This document shows, piece by piece, positions 18,382 to 27,335 of a stretch of 64,000 nt of DNA; position 1 is the stretch's first letter; each line of letters begins with the position of its first letter. The position numbers were made by a program, and so were the translations under genes. This DNA comes from Thermodesulfovibrio sp. GTDB lineage: Bacteria; Nitrospirota; Thermodesulfovibrionia; Thermodesulfovibrionales; Thermodesulfovibrionaceae. Under the pieces are notes generated by a model. The model worked only from the letters and a program-made list of their open reading frames with translations, was not told where the DNA came from and made no database searches. The stretch spans positions 1 through 64,000 of the forward strand of contig DYFF01000001.1 of assembly GCA_020725335.1 (NCBI GenBank). Direction: 5' to 3'.

Positions 18382-18409
18382 AGAGTATACTTTAGAGTTA
18401 ATATACTCT
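18382..18409. promoter_or_regulatory. Inverted repeat upstream of dsrC (candidate operator)
   Basis: Arms AGAGTATA (18382-18389) and TATACTCT (18402-18409) are perfect complements separated by 12 bases. They lie about 60 bases before the dsrC start. No T-run follows, so it is unlikely to be a terminator. It could bind a dimeric regulator or fold in the 5' leader. Confidence 0.5.
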
Positions 18410-18469
18410 TGAAGTGAATTTATTGAAGATGTTAAAATTTTTTTAAAAAACTAAAAGGAGGTTGACAAG

Positions 18470-18805
18470 ATGGCAACTATTGAATTTAAGGGAAAACAGA
18501 TCGAGCTGGATGAAGACGGCTACATTCAGAATCTCGATGACTGGTCACCAGAGCTTGCAGAGTTCTTGGCACAGGGAGATGGAATTACACTAACTGAACA
18601 GCACTGGGAAGTTATTAACTTTTTAAGAGACTATTATCAGAAATACCAAATTGCTCCTATGATTAAAATCCTTGTTAAAGAAATGGCAAAAGCATTTGGT
18701 CCTGATAAAGGAAACACCAAATATCTCTATGCATTGTTCCCAGATGGACCGGCAAAACAGGCCTGTAGATACGCAGGATTGCCAAAGCCAACTGGATGCG
18801 TATAA
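18470..18805 (+). CDS. dsrC: DsrC, sulfur-carrier protein of dissimilatory sulfite reduction
   Basis: A 111-residue DsrC/TusE family protein. It has the conserved swinging C-terminal arm with two redox cysteines, Cys 99 in QACRYAGLP and the penultimate Cys 110 in PKPTGCV. Both cysteines mark true DsrC rather than TusE-type variants lacking one. DsrAB reduces sulfite to a DsrC trisulfide that is then reduced by DsrMKJOP, so this is the link between the soluble reductase and the membrane complex downstream. A near-perfect ribosome site AAGGAGGT (18455-18462) and an own terminator predict strong, partly independent expression. No dsrAB is in the window. Confidence 0.97.
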   Translation: MATIEFKGKQIELDEDGYIQNLDDWSPELAEFLAQGDGITLTEQHWEVINFLRDYYQKYQIAPMIKILVKEMAKAFGPDKGNTKYLYALFPDGPAKQACRYAGLPKPTGCV

Positions 18806-18815
18806 GTTATAGTGA

Positions 18816-18839
18816 GGGGCAGGGAACTGCCCCTTTTTT
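18816..18839 (+). terminator. Intrinsic terminator after dsrC
   Basis: Perfect 7-bp GC-rich stem GGGGCAG / CTGCCCC with GGAA tetraloop, followed by six T (18834-18839). It lies 10 bases after the dsrC stop and would end or attenuate transcription before the downstream dsrM group. Confidence 0.9.
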
Positions 18840-18915
18840 CTTTTGGGAAAAAAGAATCGCTTTGCTAATATTTATTCAAGGTTCCTAACCAAAAATATTA
18901 TTCTAAGGGAGAAAG

Positions 18916-19434
18916 ATGAGTATTAATAATCTCCTTTCAAAAAAGAGAGAGAACATAATTAACAAGGCGTTTGATTTAATTATTTCAACATATCCTGAAC
19001 AGAGCCGGATTTTTTTGAAAGGAAAGAATAAAAAATTCACAAACCCTATAGGTTATACGACAAATCTATCTGTTGAGCAGATAATTGATAATATCATTGC
19101 AGATGCTGACATTGAAAACTTTATTTCACCCTTAGAAAATATTATTCAAATCAGAGCGGTACAAGATTTTACACCATCTCAAGCTGTTGGCTTTATTTTC
19201 TTAATCAAAAAAGCTATATATAGTACGCTCCATAAAGAAGCGGATTCAAATGATTTAATGGAATTAATGTCAAGGATTGATTCTTTAGCTCTGGTAGCAT
19301 TTGATATTTTCATGAAGTACAGAGAGAGGATTTATGATATCAAAGCTAAGGAACTCATGGACAGAACATGGTGGCTACTGAAAAAGTGGAATATCGTATC
19401 AGAAATTGACGATAAAATTTTGGAAACTAAATAA
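18916..19434 (+). CDS. RsbRD N-terminal-like domain protein of the dsr operon
   Basis: A 172-residue all-helical protein matching the look of the RsbT co-antagonist RsbRD N-terminal domain: LLSKKRENIINKAFDLIIST at the start, NPIGYTTNLSVEQIIDNII in the middle, a QAVGFIFLIKKAI helix and an ALVAFDIFMKYRERIYDIK C-terminus. It lacks the STAS domain of true RsbR regulators. Genes of this kind are found directly upstream of dsrMKJOP in sulfate reducers. It sits 26 bases before dsrM with a ribosome site (AAGGGAGAAAG) at its own start. A sensory or complex-assembly role is a guess. Confidence 0.75.
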   Translation: MSINNLLSKKRENIINKAFDLIISTYPEQSRIFLKGKNKKFTNPIGYTTNLSVEQIIDNIIADADIENFISPLENIIQIRAVQDFTPSQAVGFIFLIKKAIYSTLHKEADSNDLMELMSRIDSLALVAFDIFMKYRERIYDIKAKELMDRTWWLLKKWNIVSEIDDKILETK

Positions 19435-19460
19435 AAAACCATAAAGAGAGGTAGGGTGAG

Positions 19461-20456
19461 ATGGGCATAGGATTAGCTTTAATATCAGTCTTAGGATTAA
19501 TATTATTTGCCTATGTGGGAACAACTATTGGCTTGAATGCCTTATTTGGTGTTGTATTTCCGTATGCTGCTTTCATCATATTTGTAATTGGATTTATTTA
19601 TCGAGTGGTTAAATGGGGTAAATCTCCTGTACCATTCAGAATCCCGACTACTGCTGGACAACATTATTCTTCACTTTGGTTCAAACAAAACAAAATTGAC
19701 AATCCTTCAACTGCATGGGGTGTTGCCTTAAGAATGTTCTTCGAAATATTTACTTTCAGAAGTCTTTTCAGAAATACAAAAGCTGAAATTCTACAAGGCA
19801 GGCTTTATGTAGGTTCAAGCAAATGGCTCTGGCTTGGTGCTTTAGCATTTCATTATTCCTTCTTGATTATATTTATCAGACATTTAAGGTTTTTTACTCC
19901 AGAAACTCCTTGGGTTATATCAATTGCAGAATCATTAGACTCATTCTTGCAGGTTCATATCCTTGGTTCACCTCTTCTTTATATAACAAATATTAGTATA
20001 GCAGTTGCGCTACTTTACTTACTTGGCAGAAGAATTCTTGATCCGAAAATAAAGTATATTTCTCTGCCATCAGATTATTTCCCCTTGTTTTTAATTTTAG
20101 GCATTATTTCAACTGGAGTGTTAATGAGATACTTCTTTAAGGTTGATGTAACAGCTATAAAAGAACTTACACTCGGATTAGTTTATTTTAAACCAGTAGT
20201 GCCTGAGGGAGTTGGAAGTCTATTCTATATTCATTTATTCCTGGTAAGCATTCTTTTTGCATATTTCCCATTCAGTAAACTCATGCATATGGGCGGTGTG
20301 TTTTTAAGCCCTACACGAAATTTGGCTAATAACAATAGAATGGAAAGGCATATCAATCCATGGGATTATCCGGTTAAACATCGTCATTATGAAGAATATG
20401 AAGATGAATTTAGAGAAAAAATGAAAAAAGCTGGAATACCAGTAGAAAAGGAGTGA
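19461..20456 (+). CDS. dsrM: DsrM, b-type cytochrome subunit of the Dsr membrane complex
   Basis: A 331-residue integral membrane protein of the NarI/HdrE-like cytochrome b family. Hydrophobic segments occur near residues 3-25, 30-48, 120-140, 165-188, 208-225 and 255-275, with several His (AFHYSFLIIFIRHLRF; IHLFLVSILFAYF) placed as candidate heme b ligands. It takes electrons from menaquinol and passes them to DsrK. A GAGAGGTAGGGTGAG ribosome site precedes the ATG. dsrK follows 4 bases later, typical of the dsrMK module. Confidence 0.93.
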   Translation: MGIGLALISVLGLILFAYVGTTIGLNALFGVVFPYAAFIIFVIGFIYRVVKWGKSPVPFRIPTTAGQHYSSLWFKQNKIDNPSTAWGVALRMFFEIFTFRSLFRNTKAEILQGRLYVGSSKWLWLGALAFHYSFLIIFIRHLRFFTPETPWVISIAESLDSFLQVHILGSPLLYITNISIAVALLYLLGRRILDPKIKYISLPSDYFPLFLILGIISTGVLMRYFFKVDVTAIKELTLGLVYFKPVVPEGVGSLFYIHLFLVSILFAYFPFSKLMHMGGVFLSPTRNLANNNRMERHINPWDYPVKHRHYEEYEDEFREKMKKAGIPVEKE

Positions 20457-20460
20457 GAAT

Positions 20461-22074
20461 ATGGGACTTCCAAGACCAGAAGAATTAATTTCAGATGTTA
20501 ATTTAAAGAAAATGCCATCCAAAGCTTGGATGGATACTTTACCAGTAGAGTTTAAACCCGGCTTTTACTGTTATGGAGCAAAAGGGAAAAATTTGGAATA
20601 TGTCGGATTTCCTAATGCAAGAGATTTTCATGTTACTGATCCTGACTGGAAACTTCCAGAGGACTGGAAAAAGACAGTAATTGAGGGAATTAAACAGAGA
20701 ATTGAAAGATTTAGAACATTCCATGTATTTATGGATATCTGTGTTCGTTGCGGTGCCTGTGCTGATAAGTGTCATTTCTTTATTGGAACTGGAGACCCAA
20801 AAAACATGCCGGTTTTAAGAGCAGAGCTTCTAAGATCAGTATACAGAAAATATTTCACATCAAGTGGAAAAATTTTTGGAAGAAATGGTGGAGCAAGAGA
20901 CCTTGATCTTGATGTTTTAAAGGAACTTTGGTATTACTTCTATCAGTGTACAGAATGTAGACGTTGCTCTCTCTTCTGTCCTTATGGAATTGATACAGCA
21001 GAGATAACCATAATTGCAAGGGAACTTTTAAATCTCTTGGGGTTAAATACAGACTGGATATCAGGACCTGTAGCAAACTGTTATAGAACAGGAAATCACC
21101 TTGGCATTGAACCTCATACCATGAAATCAACCCTTGAATTTATGTGTAATGATATTGAAGATATAACAGGAATTAGAATAGAGCCTCCTATAAATAAAAA
21201 AGGTGCTGAGATTCTCTTTGTAACCCCTTCTGGTGACCTCTTTGCAGACCCAGGTATTTATAACTGTATGGGTTATCTGATGCTATTCCATGAACTTGGT
21301 TTGGATTACACTTGGAGTACTTTTGCATCAGAAGGTGGAAACTTTGGATTTTTCACATCTTTAGAAATGGCGAAGAGATTGCACTCTAAAATTTATGAAG
21401 AAGCCAAAAGATTAGGGGTTAAATGGATACTTGGTGGAGAATGTGGACACATGTGGAGAGTATGGCATCAGTATCATAACACTTGGTTTGGTCCTGTAGA
21501 TTTTCTTGAAGAACCTGTTTCTCCAATTACAGGAACAAAATTTGAACATGCTAAATCAAATAAGATCGTCCATATAAGTGAATTTACTGCAGACCTCATC
21601 AAGCACGGAATTCTTAAATTTGATAAAAGCAGAAATGACAATTTAATCGTAACATTTCATGACTCTTGTAATGTTTCAAGAGGCATGGGCATGTTTGAAG
21701 AGCCAAGATATATAATTAAAAATGTCTGTAATCATTTCTATGAAATGCCTGATGAAACAATAAGAGAACAAACTTTCTGCTGTGGTAGCGGTTCTGGATT
21801 AAATGCTGGTGAAATAATGGAACAGAGAATGAGAGGAGGTTTCCCCAGAGCAAATGCAGTAAGATATGTCCATGAGAAATTTGGAGTTAACCTTCTTGCA
21901 AACATTTGTGCAATAGACAGAGCAGCCTTACCACCATTAATGAATTATTGGGTACCGGGAGTCAGAGTCTCTGGAGTTACAGAACTTGTTGCCAATGCAA
22001 TGATAATGAAAGGTGAAAAAGAAAGAGAAATGAACTTAAGAATGGAACCACTGCCAGGAAAGGAGGTAGAGTAA
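20461..22074 (+). CDS. dsrK: DsrK, HdrD-like Fe-S subunit acting on DsrC
   Basis: A 537-residue cytoplasmic Fe-S protein. The N-terminal half has two ferredoxin-like clusters (CVRCGACADKCHFF and CTECRRCSLFCPYGID). The C-terminal half has two CCG-type modules (LGGECGHMW; FHDSCNVSRG followed by TFCCGSGSGLNAG and NICAIDRAALPP) that form the noncubane [4Fe-4S] centre of the HdrD family. This centre is thought to reduce the DsrC trisulfide/disulfide. The length fits the family. It is 4 bases from dsrM and 1 base from dsrJ. Confidence 0.95.
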   Translation: MGLPRPEELISDVNLKKMPSKAWMDTLPVEFKPGFYCYGAKGKNLEYVGFPNARDFHVTDPDWKLPEDWKKTVIEGIKQRIERFRTFHVFMDICVRCGACADKCHFFIGTGDPKNMPVLRAELLRSVYRKYFTSSGKIFGRNGGARDLDLDVLKELWYYFYQCTECRRCSLFCPYGIDTAEITIIARELLNLLGLNTDWISGPVANCYRTGNHLGIEPHTMKSTLEFMCNDIEDITGIRIEPPINKKGAEILFVTPSGDLFADPGIYNCMGYLMLFHELGLDYTWSTFASEGGNFGFFTSLEMAKRLHSKIYEEAKRLGVKWILGGECGHMWRVWHQYHNTWFGPVDFLEEPVSPITGTKFEHAKSNKIVHISEFTADLIKHGILKFDKSRNDNLIVTFHDSCNVSRGMGMFEEPRYIIKNVCNHFYEMPDETIREQTFCCGSGSGLNAGEIMEQRMRGGFPRANAVRYVHEKFGVNLLANICAIDRAALPPLMNYWVPGVRVSGVTELVANAMIMKGEKEREMNLRMEPLPGKEVE

Positions 22075-22075
22075 G

Positions 22076-22495
22076 ATGTATGATGGAGGAAAAATAATTT
22101 TTGGATTGATTATATTTATTGCTTTAGTTACTCTACCCTTCACATTAGGGATAGGGAAAGAGTACATAAAAGCTAATCCCAAGATTGATACTCCTGAAAT
22201 AATGAAACTTCCTGAAGCTGAAAGAAAATGTGTTGAATCTAAAGATTTCATGAGAAAAGAGCATATGAAGATGCTTATTGAATGGAGAGATGCAGTGGTA
22301 AGAGATGGAAAAACTCTCTATGTAAACAGTCAAGGTAAAACTTTTAATATGAGTCTACAGAATACATGTATGCAGTGCCATTCAAATAAGTCAAAGTTCT
22401 GCGATGAATGTCATAATTATGTAAAGGTGAAGCCATACTGCTGGGATTGCCACCTTGAGCCTAAGGAGAATATCAAGAAGGAGGCAGGATTATGA
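22076..22495 (+). CDS. dsrJ: DsrJ, periplasmic triheme cytochrome c
   Basis: A 139-residue membrane-anchored cytochrome. An uncleaved-looking N-terminal hydrophobic segment (residues 7-25) precedes three CXXCH heme motifs: CMQCH (98-102), CDECH (109-113) and CWDCH (122-126). A fourth cysteine, Cys 52 in KCVESKDFMRKEHMK, sits in the context of the Cys that ligates one DsrJ heme in purple sulfur bacteria. It is the periplasmic part of DsrMKJOP. The stop overlaps the dsrO start by 4 bases (ATGA-type). Confidence 0.95.
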   Translation: MYDGGKIIFGLIIFIALVTLPFTLGIGKEYIKANPKIDTPEIMKLPEAERKCVESKDFMRKEHMKMLIEWRDAVVRDGKTLYVNSQGKTFNMSLQNTCMQCHSNKSKFCDECHNYVKVKPYCWDCHLEPKENIKKEAGL

Positions 22496-23277
22496 GCAAT
22501 ATCAATAGAAGAGAGTTCCTAAAAATATTAGGTATAGGCACCTTTATGGGAATTGGTGGCTGGTCAATGTTTGAGGTAGTAGGTAAAGGAGAGATAGAAG
22601 CATTTGCTGAAAAATATAAAAAAGTTCCTGGGGCTCTACAGGCTAAAAGATGGGCAATGGTTATAGACCTAAAGAAACTCGATCAACAAATAATAAATGA
22701 TTGCACAGAAGTATGCCACCGAATTCACAACGTGCCAAAAATATTAAACCCTAAAGAAGAAATAAAATGGATATGGGATGAAAAATTCAAGAACGCCTTT
22801 CCTGAATTGAAAGATGATTATATGTCTTCTGAAATTAAAAATATGCATGTTTTAGTACTATGCAATCACTGTGAAAATCCTCCTTGTGTAAGAGTTTGTC
22901 CTACAAAAGCAACCTTCAAAAGAAAAGATGGCATTGTAATGATGGATATGCATAGATGTATCGGTTGTAGATTCTGCATGGCTGGATGTCCTTATGGAGC
23001 AAGAAGTTTTAACTGGAGAGACCCAAAGGATTATATAAAAAATGAAAATCCAGAATTTCCATTAAGAATGAGAGGCGTTGTTGAGAAATGTACATTTTGC
23101 TATGAGAGACTTGACAGAGGGCTTCCTCCAGCATGTGTAGAAGCTTCAAAGGGTGCTATAATGTATGGAGACATAACAGATCCTAACTCGGAAATCAGAA
23201 AAATTCTCTCTTCTAATTTTGCTATTAGACGAAAAGCTAAACTCGGAACAAAACCGAGTGTATATTACCTACTATAG
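22492..23277 (+). CDS. dsrO: DsrO, Tat-exported ferredoxin-like subunit
   Basis: A 261-residue periplasmic Fe-S protein. It begins with a twin-arginine signal (NRREFLKILGIGTFMG). It then shows ferredoxin-type cysteine sets in CNHCENPPCVRVCPTK, CIGCRFCMAGCPYG and CTFCYERLDRGLPPACVEA, plus a more N-terminal CTEVCHRIHN, enough for four clusters. It transfers electrons between DsrJ and DsrP on the outer face of the membrane. The chain overlaps dsrJ by 4 bases and ends 11 bases before dsrP. Confidence 0.95.
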   Translation: MSNINRREFLKILGIGTFMGIGGWSMFEVVGKGEIEAFAEKYKKVPGALQAKRWAMVIDLKKLDQQIINDCTEVCHRIHNVPKILNPKEEIKWIWDEKFKNAFPELKDDYMSSEIKNMHVLVLCNHCENPPCVRVCPTKATFKRKDGIVMMDMHRCIGCRFCMAGCPYGARSFNWRDPKDYIKNENPEFPLRMRGVVEKCTFCYERLDRGLPPACVEASKGAIMYGDITDPNSEIRKILSSNFAIRRKAKLGTKPSVYYLL

Positions 23278-23288
23278 GAGGATGAAAA

Positions 23289-24476
23289 ATGCTTGAAATT
23301 GCGTTAAAAGGAAGTCCAAGATACTGGGGATGGCTATTCTTCTTAGCAACACTAATTGGTGCTGGTGTCATCACTTATTTATATCAGTTTCAAATCGGAT
23401 TAGGAATTACCGGCATGAGCAGAGATGTATCTTGGGGTTTATATATTGGCCAGTTTACTTTTCTTGTTGGAGTTGCAGCCTCTGCCGTAACGATTGTATT
23501 ACCCTATTATCTTCATAATTATAAAAAATATGGAAGAATTGCGATTATTGGTGAATTTCTCGCAATACCTGCTATCTTAATGTGTATGCTTTTTATTTTT
23601 GTTGATCTCGGACAACCAATGAGAGTTCTTAATGTTCTTTTACATCCTACACCTAACTCTGTCATGTTTTACGATATGATTGTTTTGAGCGGTTATCTTA
23701 TCCTAAATCTTCTCTGTGGATGGGTAATTCTTATGTCTGAGAAAAAAGGAGCACCACCTCCAAAATGGATTAAACCATTTCTTTATATTGCTATATGCTG
23801 GGCGCCTTCAATCCATATTGTCACAGCCTTTTTGTACCAAGGTTTACCAGGTAGAGATTATTGGATGACTGCTATAATGGCAGCAAAATTTTTATCTTCA
23901 GCATTTGCATCAGGTCCTTCTCTTCTAATAATTCTATGCATGCTTATTAGAAAGTTTACCAATTTTGATCCTGGAAAAGAAGCCATACAAAGTCTTGCAA
24001 AAACAGCAGCCTATTTCTTGTTAGTCACTATAGCATTCTATCTATTTGAAGTCTTCACTGCTTTTTACAGCGGAATAACAAGCCATCAGTACTCCATTAT
24101 ATATCTGTTTAGCGGGTTAGAAGGATACTCAAAACTTGTTCCTGTGATGAGTATTTGTGTACTACTTGCAGCAATAGGTGTTCTTATTTTAGTTACCCCT
24201 CCATTAAGAAAGTGGGAGGTTACTCTTGCTATAGGAGCTGCAAGTACTTTTCTCTGCATGTGGCTTGAAAAAGGAATCACACTTGTTGTAGGTGGTTTTA
24301 TTCCAAATGCATTTGATAGGGTTTTCGAATATTGGCCTACTCTACCAGAGACAATAATAACTATTGGAGTTTGGTCTTTCGGTTTCTTTGTTCTAACTAT
24401 ACTCTATAAAATTGCATCTTCAGTCAAAGAAAAGGCTATCTTTGACAAATATGGAGAAAAACAGATAAAAGCTTAA
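23289..24476 (+). CDS. dsrP: DsrP, NrfD-like integral membrane subunit
   Basis: A 395-residue polytopic protein of the NrfD/PsrC family with about ten hydrophobic segments spread over the whole length. The N-terminal SRDVSWGLYIGQFTFLVGVA region is typical of DsrP. It interacts with quinone and with DsrO. The TAGGAGGATGAAAA ribosome site is strong. It is the last gene of the dsr operon and is closed by a terminator at 24500, consistent with dsrMKJOP as one unit. Confidence 0.94.
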   Translation: MLEIALKGSPRYWGWLFFLATLIGAGVITYLYQFQIGLGITGMSRDVSWGLYIGQFTFLVGVAASAVTIVLPYYLHNYKKYGRIAIIGEFLAIPAILMCMLFIFVDLGQPMRVLNVLLHPTPNSVMFYDMIVLSGYLILNLLCGWVILMSEKKGAPPPKWIKPFLYIAICWAPSIHIVTAFLYQGLPGRDYWMTAIMAAKFLSSAFASGPSLLIILCMLIRKFTNFDPGKEAIQSLAKTAAYFLLVTIAFYLFEVFTAFYSGITSHQYSIIYLFSGLEGYSKLVPVMSICVLLAAIGVLILVTPPLRKWEVTLAIGAASTFLCMWLEKGITLVVGGFIPNAFDRVFEYWPTLPETIITIGVWSFGFFVLTILYKIASSVKEKAIFDKYGEKQIKA

Positions 24477-24499
24477 TTAAAAATTTTGAGCGAGTTGAA

Positions 24500-24528
24500 G
24501 GGGTGTCTTTTAAAAGACACCCCTTTTT
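24500..24528 (+). terminator. Intrinsic terminator after dsrP
   Basis: A perfect 24-base palindrome, GGGGTGTCTTTT followed by its complement AAAAGACACCCC, then five T (24524-24528). It lies about 24 bases after the dsrP stop. The pyrG stop codon on the other strand falls inside its T-run. On the minus strand no T-run follows, so it acts mainly for dsr. Confidence 0.92.
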
Positions 24529-26170
24529 ATTTAAAAAGTAATCTTTTCTCTTGTAATGATGCTTTGATAAATGCTTTAAATAAAGGATGAGGTTTAAAAG
24601 GTTTTGATTTAAATTCTGGATGAAACTGACATCCTAAAAACCACGGATGTTCCTTTAATTCAATAATCTCTACAAGTTGACCATCAGGAGAAGTACCACT
24701 AAAAATAACCCCCTTTTCTTCAAGGAGAGGAATGTATTTGTTGTTAAATTCATATCTGTGTCTATGTCTTTCAGAAATCTCTTTTGTTTTATAAGCATCG
24801 AAGGCTTTTGTTCCTTCCTTAATGGTGCAAGGATATGCACCAAGTCTCATAGTCCCACCCTTTTGAGACTCTATTGAACGAATTTCATATTTTCCAGTTC
24901 TTGGATTAAACCATCTTTCCATTAAATAAATAACAGGATTTTCTGTGTCAGGGTCGAATTCGGTTGAGTTAGCATTAAGTTTCGCAAGATTTCTGCTTAC
25001 TTCTATGACAGCGCACTGCATTCCAAGACATATCCCAAAAAAGGGAATTTTATTTTCTCTTGCATATCTAATGGCTTCAATTTTTCCTTCAATTCCTCTA
25101 ATTCCAAAGCCTCCAGGAATTAAAATGCCATGAGCGTCAGCAAGATATGGTTTTGCTCCATCTTTTTCTATTTCCTCTGAATTTACCCAGATTATCTCTA
25201 CCTTTGCATTATTAGCTATTCCACCATGCAGTAAAGCTTCTGTAAGACTCTTATAGGAATCTCTTAATCCAACATATTTACCTACAACTGCAATATTAAC
25301 TTCGGTTTCTGGATTTTTAATTTTTTTAACCACATCTTCCCAGAGTGTTAAATCTTCTACTCTATGAGGCAAAGAAAGTTTCTTTTCTATGAGAAGATCA
25401 AGCCCCTCATTTTTAAAAGTTAGTGGAACCTCATAAACGGTCTCTACATCATGAGCTGATATGACAGAGTCAAAGTCAAGATTGCAATGCAAGGCTATTT
25501 TTTTCTTGAGTCCATGTGGAAGCGGTCTATCTGCCCTGCAAATCAAAATATCAGGCTGTATTCCTATCGCTCTTAGACTATTTACACTATGCTGAGTTGG
25601 TTTTGTCTTTAATTCTCCAGCGCTTTTTACATATGGAACAAGCGTTAAATGAATATATAAAACATTTTCTCTTCCTACATCATATCTGAATTGTCTTATC
25701 CCCTCAAGAAAAGGAAGTCCCTCAATGTCCCCTACTGTACCACCAACTTCAACAATTACAACATCATATTTATTATCTCCTGCTGCAGACTTAATTGCCT
25801 CTTTTATTTCATCAGTAACATGAGGGACAACTTGCACAGTATGACCAAGATAATCACCCCTTCTTTCCTTGGAAATTACATTAAAATAAATTTTCCCAGA
25901 TGTATAGTTGTTAACATGGGAAGTAGATAAATTGGTAAATCTTTCATAATGACCAAGGTCTAAATCTGTCTCGCAGCCATCATCAGTTACATAAACCTCT
26001 CCATGTTCAAAAGGACTTAAGGTTCCTGGGTCAACATTTATATAGGGGTCAAGTTTTTGAATTGTAACCTTAAATCCTTTTGCTTCAAGTAGGGCACCAA
26101 TTGCAGATGCTGCAATCCCTTTGCCAAGAGCAGAAACTACTCCACCAGTTATAAATATATATTTCGGCAT
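24527..26170 (-). CDS. pyrG: CTP synthase
   Basis: A 547-residue enzyme that aminates UTP to CTP with glutamine. The N-terminal synthetase domain begins [20 protein letters not shown], with [20 protein letters not shown] following. The C-terminal glutaminase domain has [12 protein letters not shown] (nucleophile Cys) and [12 protein letters not shown] (catalytic His and Glu). The length is standard. It converges on the dsr operon and is monocistronic as far as the window shows. Confidence 0.98.
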   Translation of the reverse strand: MPKYIFITGGVVSALGKGIAASAIGALLEAKGFKVTIQKLDPYINVDPGTLSPFEHGEVYVTDDGCETDLDLGHYERFTNLSTSHVNNYTSGKIYFNVISKERRGDYLGHTVQVVPHVTDEIKEAIKSAAGDNKYDVVIVEVGGTVGDIEGLPFLEGIRQFRYDVGRENVLYIHLTLVPYVKSAGELKTKPTQHSVNSLRAIGIQPDILICRADRPLPHGLKKKIALHCNLDFDSVISAHDVETVYEVPLTFKNEGLDLLIEKKLSLPHRVEDLTLWEDVVKKIKNPETEVNIAVVGKYVGLRDSYKSLTEALLHGGIANNAKVEIIWVNSEEIEKDGAKPYLADAHGILIPGGFGIRGIEGKIEAIRYARENKIPFFGICLGMQCAVIEVSRNLAKLNANSTEFDPDTENPVIYLMERWFNPRTGKYEIRSIESQKGGTMRLGAYPCTIKEGTKAFDAYKTKEISERHRHRYEFNNKYIPLLEEKGVIFSGTSPDGQLVEIIELKEHPWFLGCQFHPEFKSKPFKPHPLFKAFIKASLQEKRLLFK

Positions 26171-26574
26171 TTTCTGTTAATTTTAACATGATATTGTCCT
26201 AAATTGCCATAGATTATTACTAATACAATGAAAATTTTTCCAATGTAATATTTTATAAACATGCAACATTTTATTGCGGTTAATTTAGATTGAGTTTATA
26301 AAAATCGTTTATTGTAGCAATCATTTTAAAATCAAAGAAAAATTTAAGATTATACAATGCATCATTATGAAACAAATTAATTCTAATGTTATTTTCATTT
26401 AAGATATTACCTATACTTTCATACAGGCATGGATATTGCAATACATTTTTAGGGTTTTACAAAATTGCAATTTGTCTTTATTATTATTTATAATTTTTCA
26501 CAATTGAAGGGAGGTGAGGCTAAAGAAATAATTTATTTGGAAAAGAAGTTCAAAAATTTCTTAAGGAGGATTGT
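26171..26574. other. Non-coding AT-rich gap between divergent pyrG and uspA
   Basis: A 404-base AT-rich region. It should hold the pyrG promoter (minus) and the uspA promoter (plus, see 26465-26494). I see no tRNA, riboswitch or convincing gene. A GAAGGGAGGTGAGG ribosome-site-like word at about 26506-26519 is followed only by a five-codon reading frame. Confidence 0.6.
26465..26494 (+). promoter_or_regulatory. Candidate promoter of the uspA-tauE operon
   Basis: TTGCAA (26465-26470) and TATAAT (26489-26494) are 18 bases apart. This would give a leader of roughly 75 bases before the uspA start. Sequence match only. Confidence 0.4.
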
Positions 26575-26988
26575 ATGAAAATATTAGTACCTACGGATGG
26601 TTCAGAGTATGCCATGAAAGCTGTAAACAAAGCAGCTGAAATGGCAGAAAAGGAAAAGGCAGAAGTAACGATTATGTCAGTTGCTATTTATGCAGGGTTG
26701 GCAGACATTGAATATCCTGGTGATATTAGAGAAAAATTGGATGCTGAAGCACAGAAAGCTATCAACAAAGCAAAAGAGGTTTTTGACAAAAAGGGAATTT
26801 CTGTTAAAACAATTCTTGAGAGAGGTGTTTTCCCAGCTGATAATGTAATAAGAAAGGCAAAAGAAGACAAATTTGATTTAATAATTATGGGACACAGAGG
26901 CTCAGGAGAATTCCCAGGCACAGGTATAGGAAGCACTGCTACCAAAATTGTATCTCTTACTCCATGCAGTGTTTTAATTGTTAAATAA
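26575..26988 (+). CDS. Universal stress protein UspA family
   Basis: A 137-residue single-domain Usp. It begins KILVPTDGSEYAMKAVNKA, and the ATP-binding C-terminal motif appears as IIMGHRGSGEFPGTGIGSTA, closing with SLTPCSVLIVK. A very good AAGGAGG ribosome site precedes the ATG. It is the first gene of an apparent operon with a small membrane protein and a TauE/SafE permease, so it may be a regulator or stress partner of that transport unit. Confidence 0.93.
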   Translation: MKILVPTDGSEYAMKAVNKAAEMAEKEKAEVTIMSVAIYAGLADIEYPGDIREKLDAEAQKAINKAKEVFDKKGISVKTILERGVFPADNVIRKAKEDKFDLIIMGHRGSGEFPGTGIGSTATKIVSLTPCSVLIVK

Positions 26989-27010
26989 AAATAATAAGGA
27001 GGGTGAATGT

Positions 27011-27304
27011 ATGAAAAAATTGTTTGCTATTATTTTCTCAGTAATTGGTTTGGTCTCCATGGTTCCTAATATTGCATTAGCAGCAGGTCAGAAAGCCCCA
27101 CCTCTTGTTGTTGTGGCTTATACAAAAGGTCTTTCAGGGTTAAGCTTATGGTGGGCAAATCTTTACAATGACAATATGTTACTTTTCACTATTCTCACTG
27201 GTTGTGTAACACCTGTCGCTGGCATTTTAATTGGATTTGTTGCTGACTTTTTATTAAGTTTAACTGGTATTGACCTTACAAAGAGAGAACTTGCTGAACA
27301 CTAA
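27011..27304 (+). CDS. Small exported/membrane protein preceding TauE permease
   Basis: A 97-residue protein, unrecognised. The start is taken at 27011 because an AAGGAGGG ribosome site precedes this ATG; the longer frame would overlap uspA. It has a signal-like N-terminus (KKLFAIIFSVIGLVSMVPN, cleavage near ALAAG). A conserved-looking SGLSLWWANLYNDNMLLF segment and one hydrophobic helix (about 52-78) follow. It sits between uspA and the TauE/SafE permease with 31 bases to the latter, which suggests an accessory subunit of the transporter. Function is unknown. Confidence 0.7.
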   Translation: MKKLFAIIFSVIGLVSMVPNIALAAGQKAPPLVVVAYTKGLSGLSLWWANLYNDNMLLFTILTGCVTPVAGILIGFVADFLLSLTGIDLTKRELAEH

Positions 27305-27335
27305 TTCTTAAAAAAACTAAAAAGGAGGGTAATAT

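Noticed and set aside
26506-26537. Ribosome-site-like GGGAGGTGAGG upstream of uspA as a leader peptide
   Set aside because: Only a five-codon frame follows (GTG to TAA), with no amino-acid bias or attenuator hairpin.
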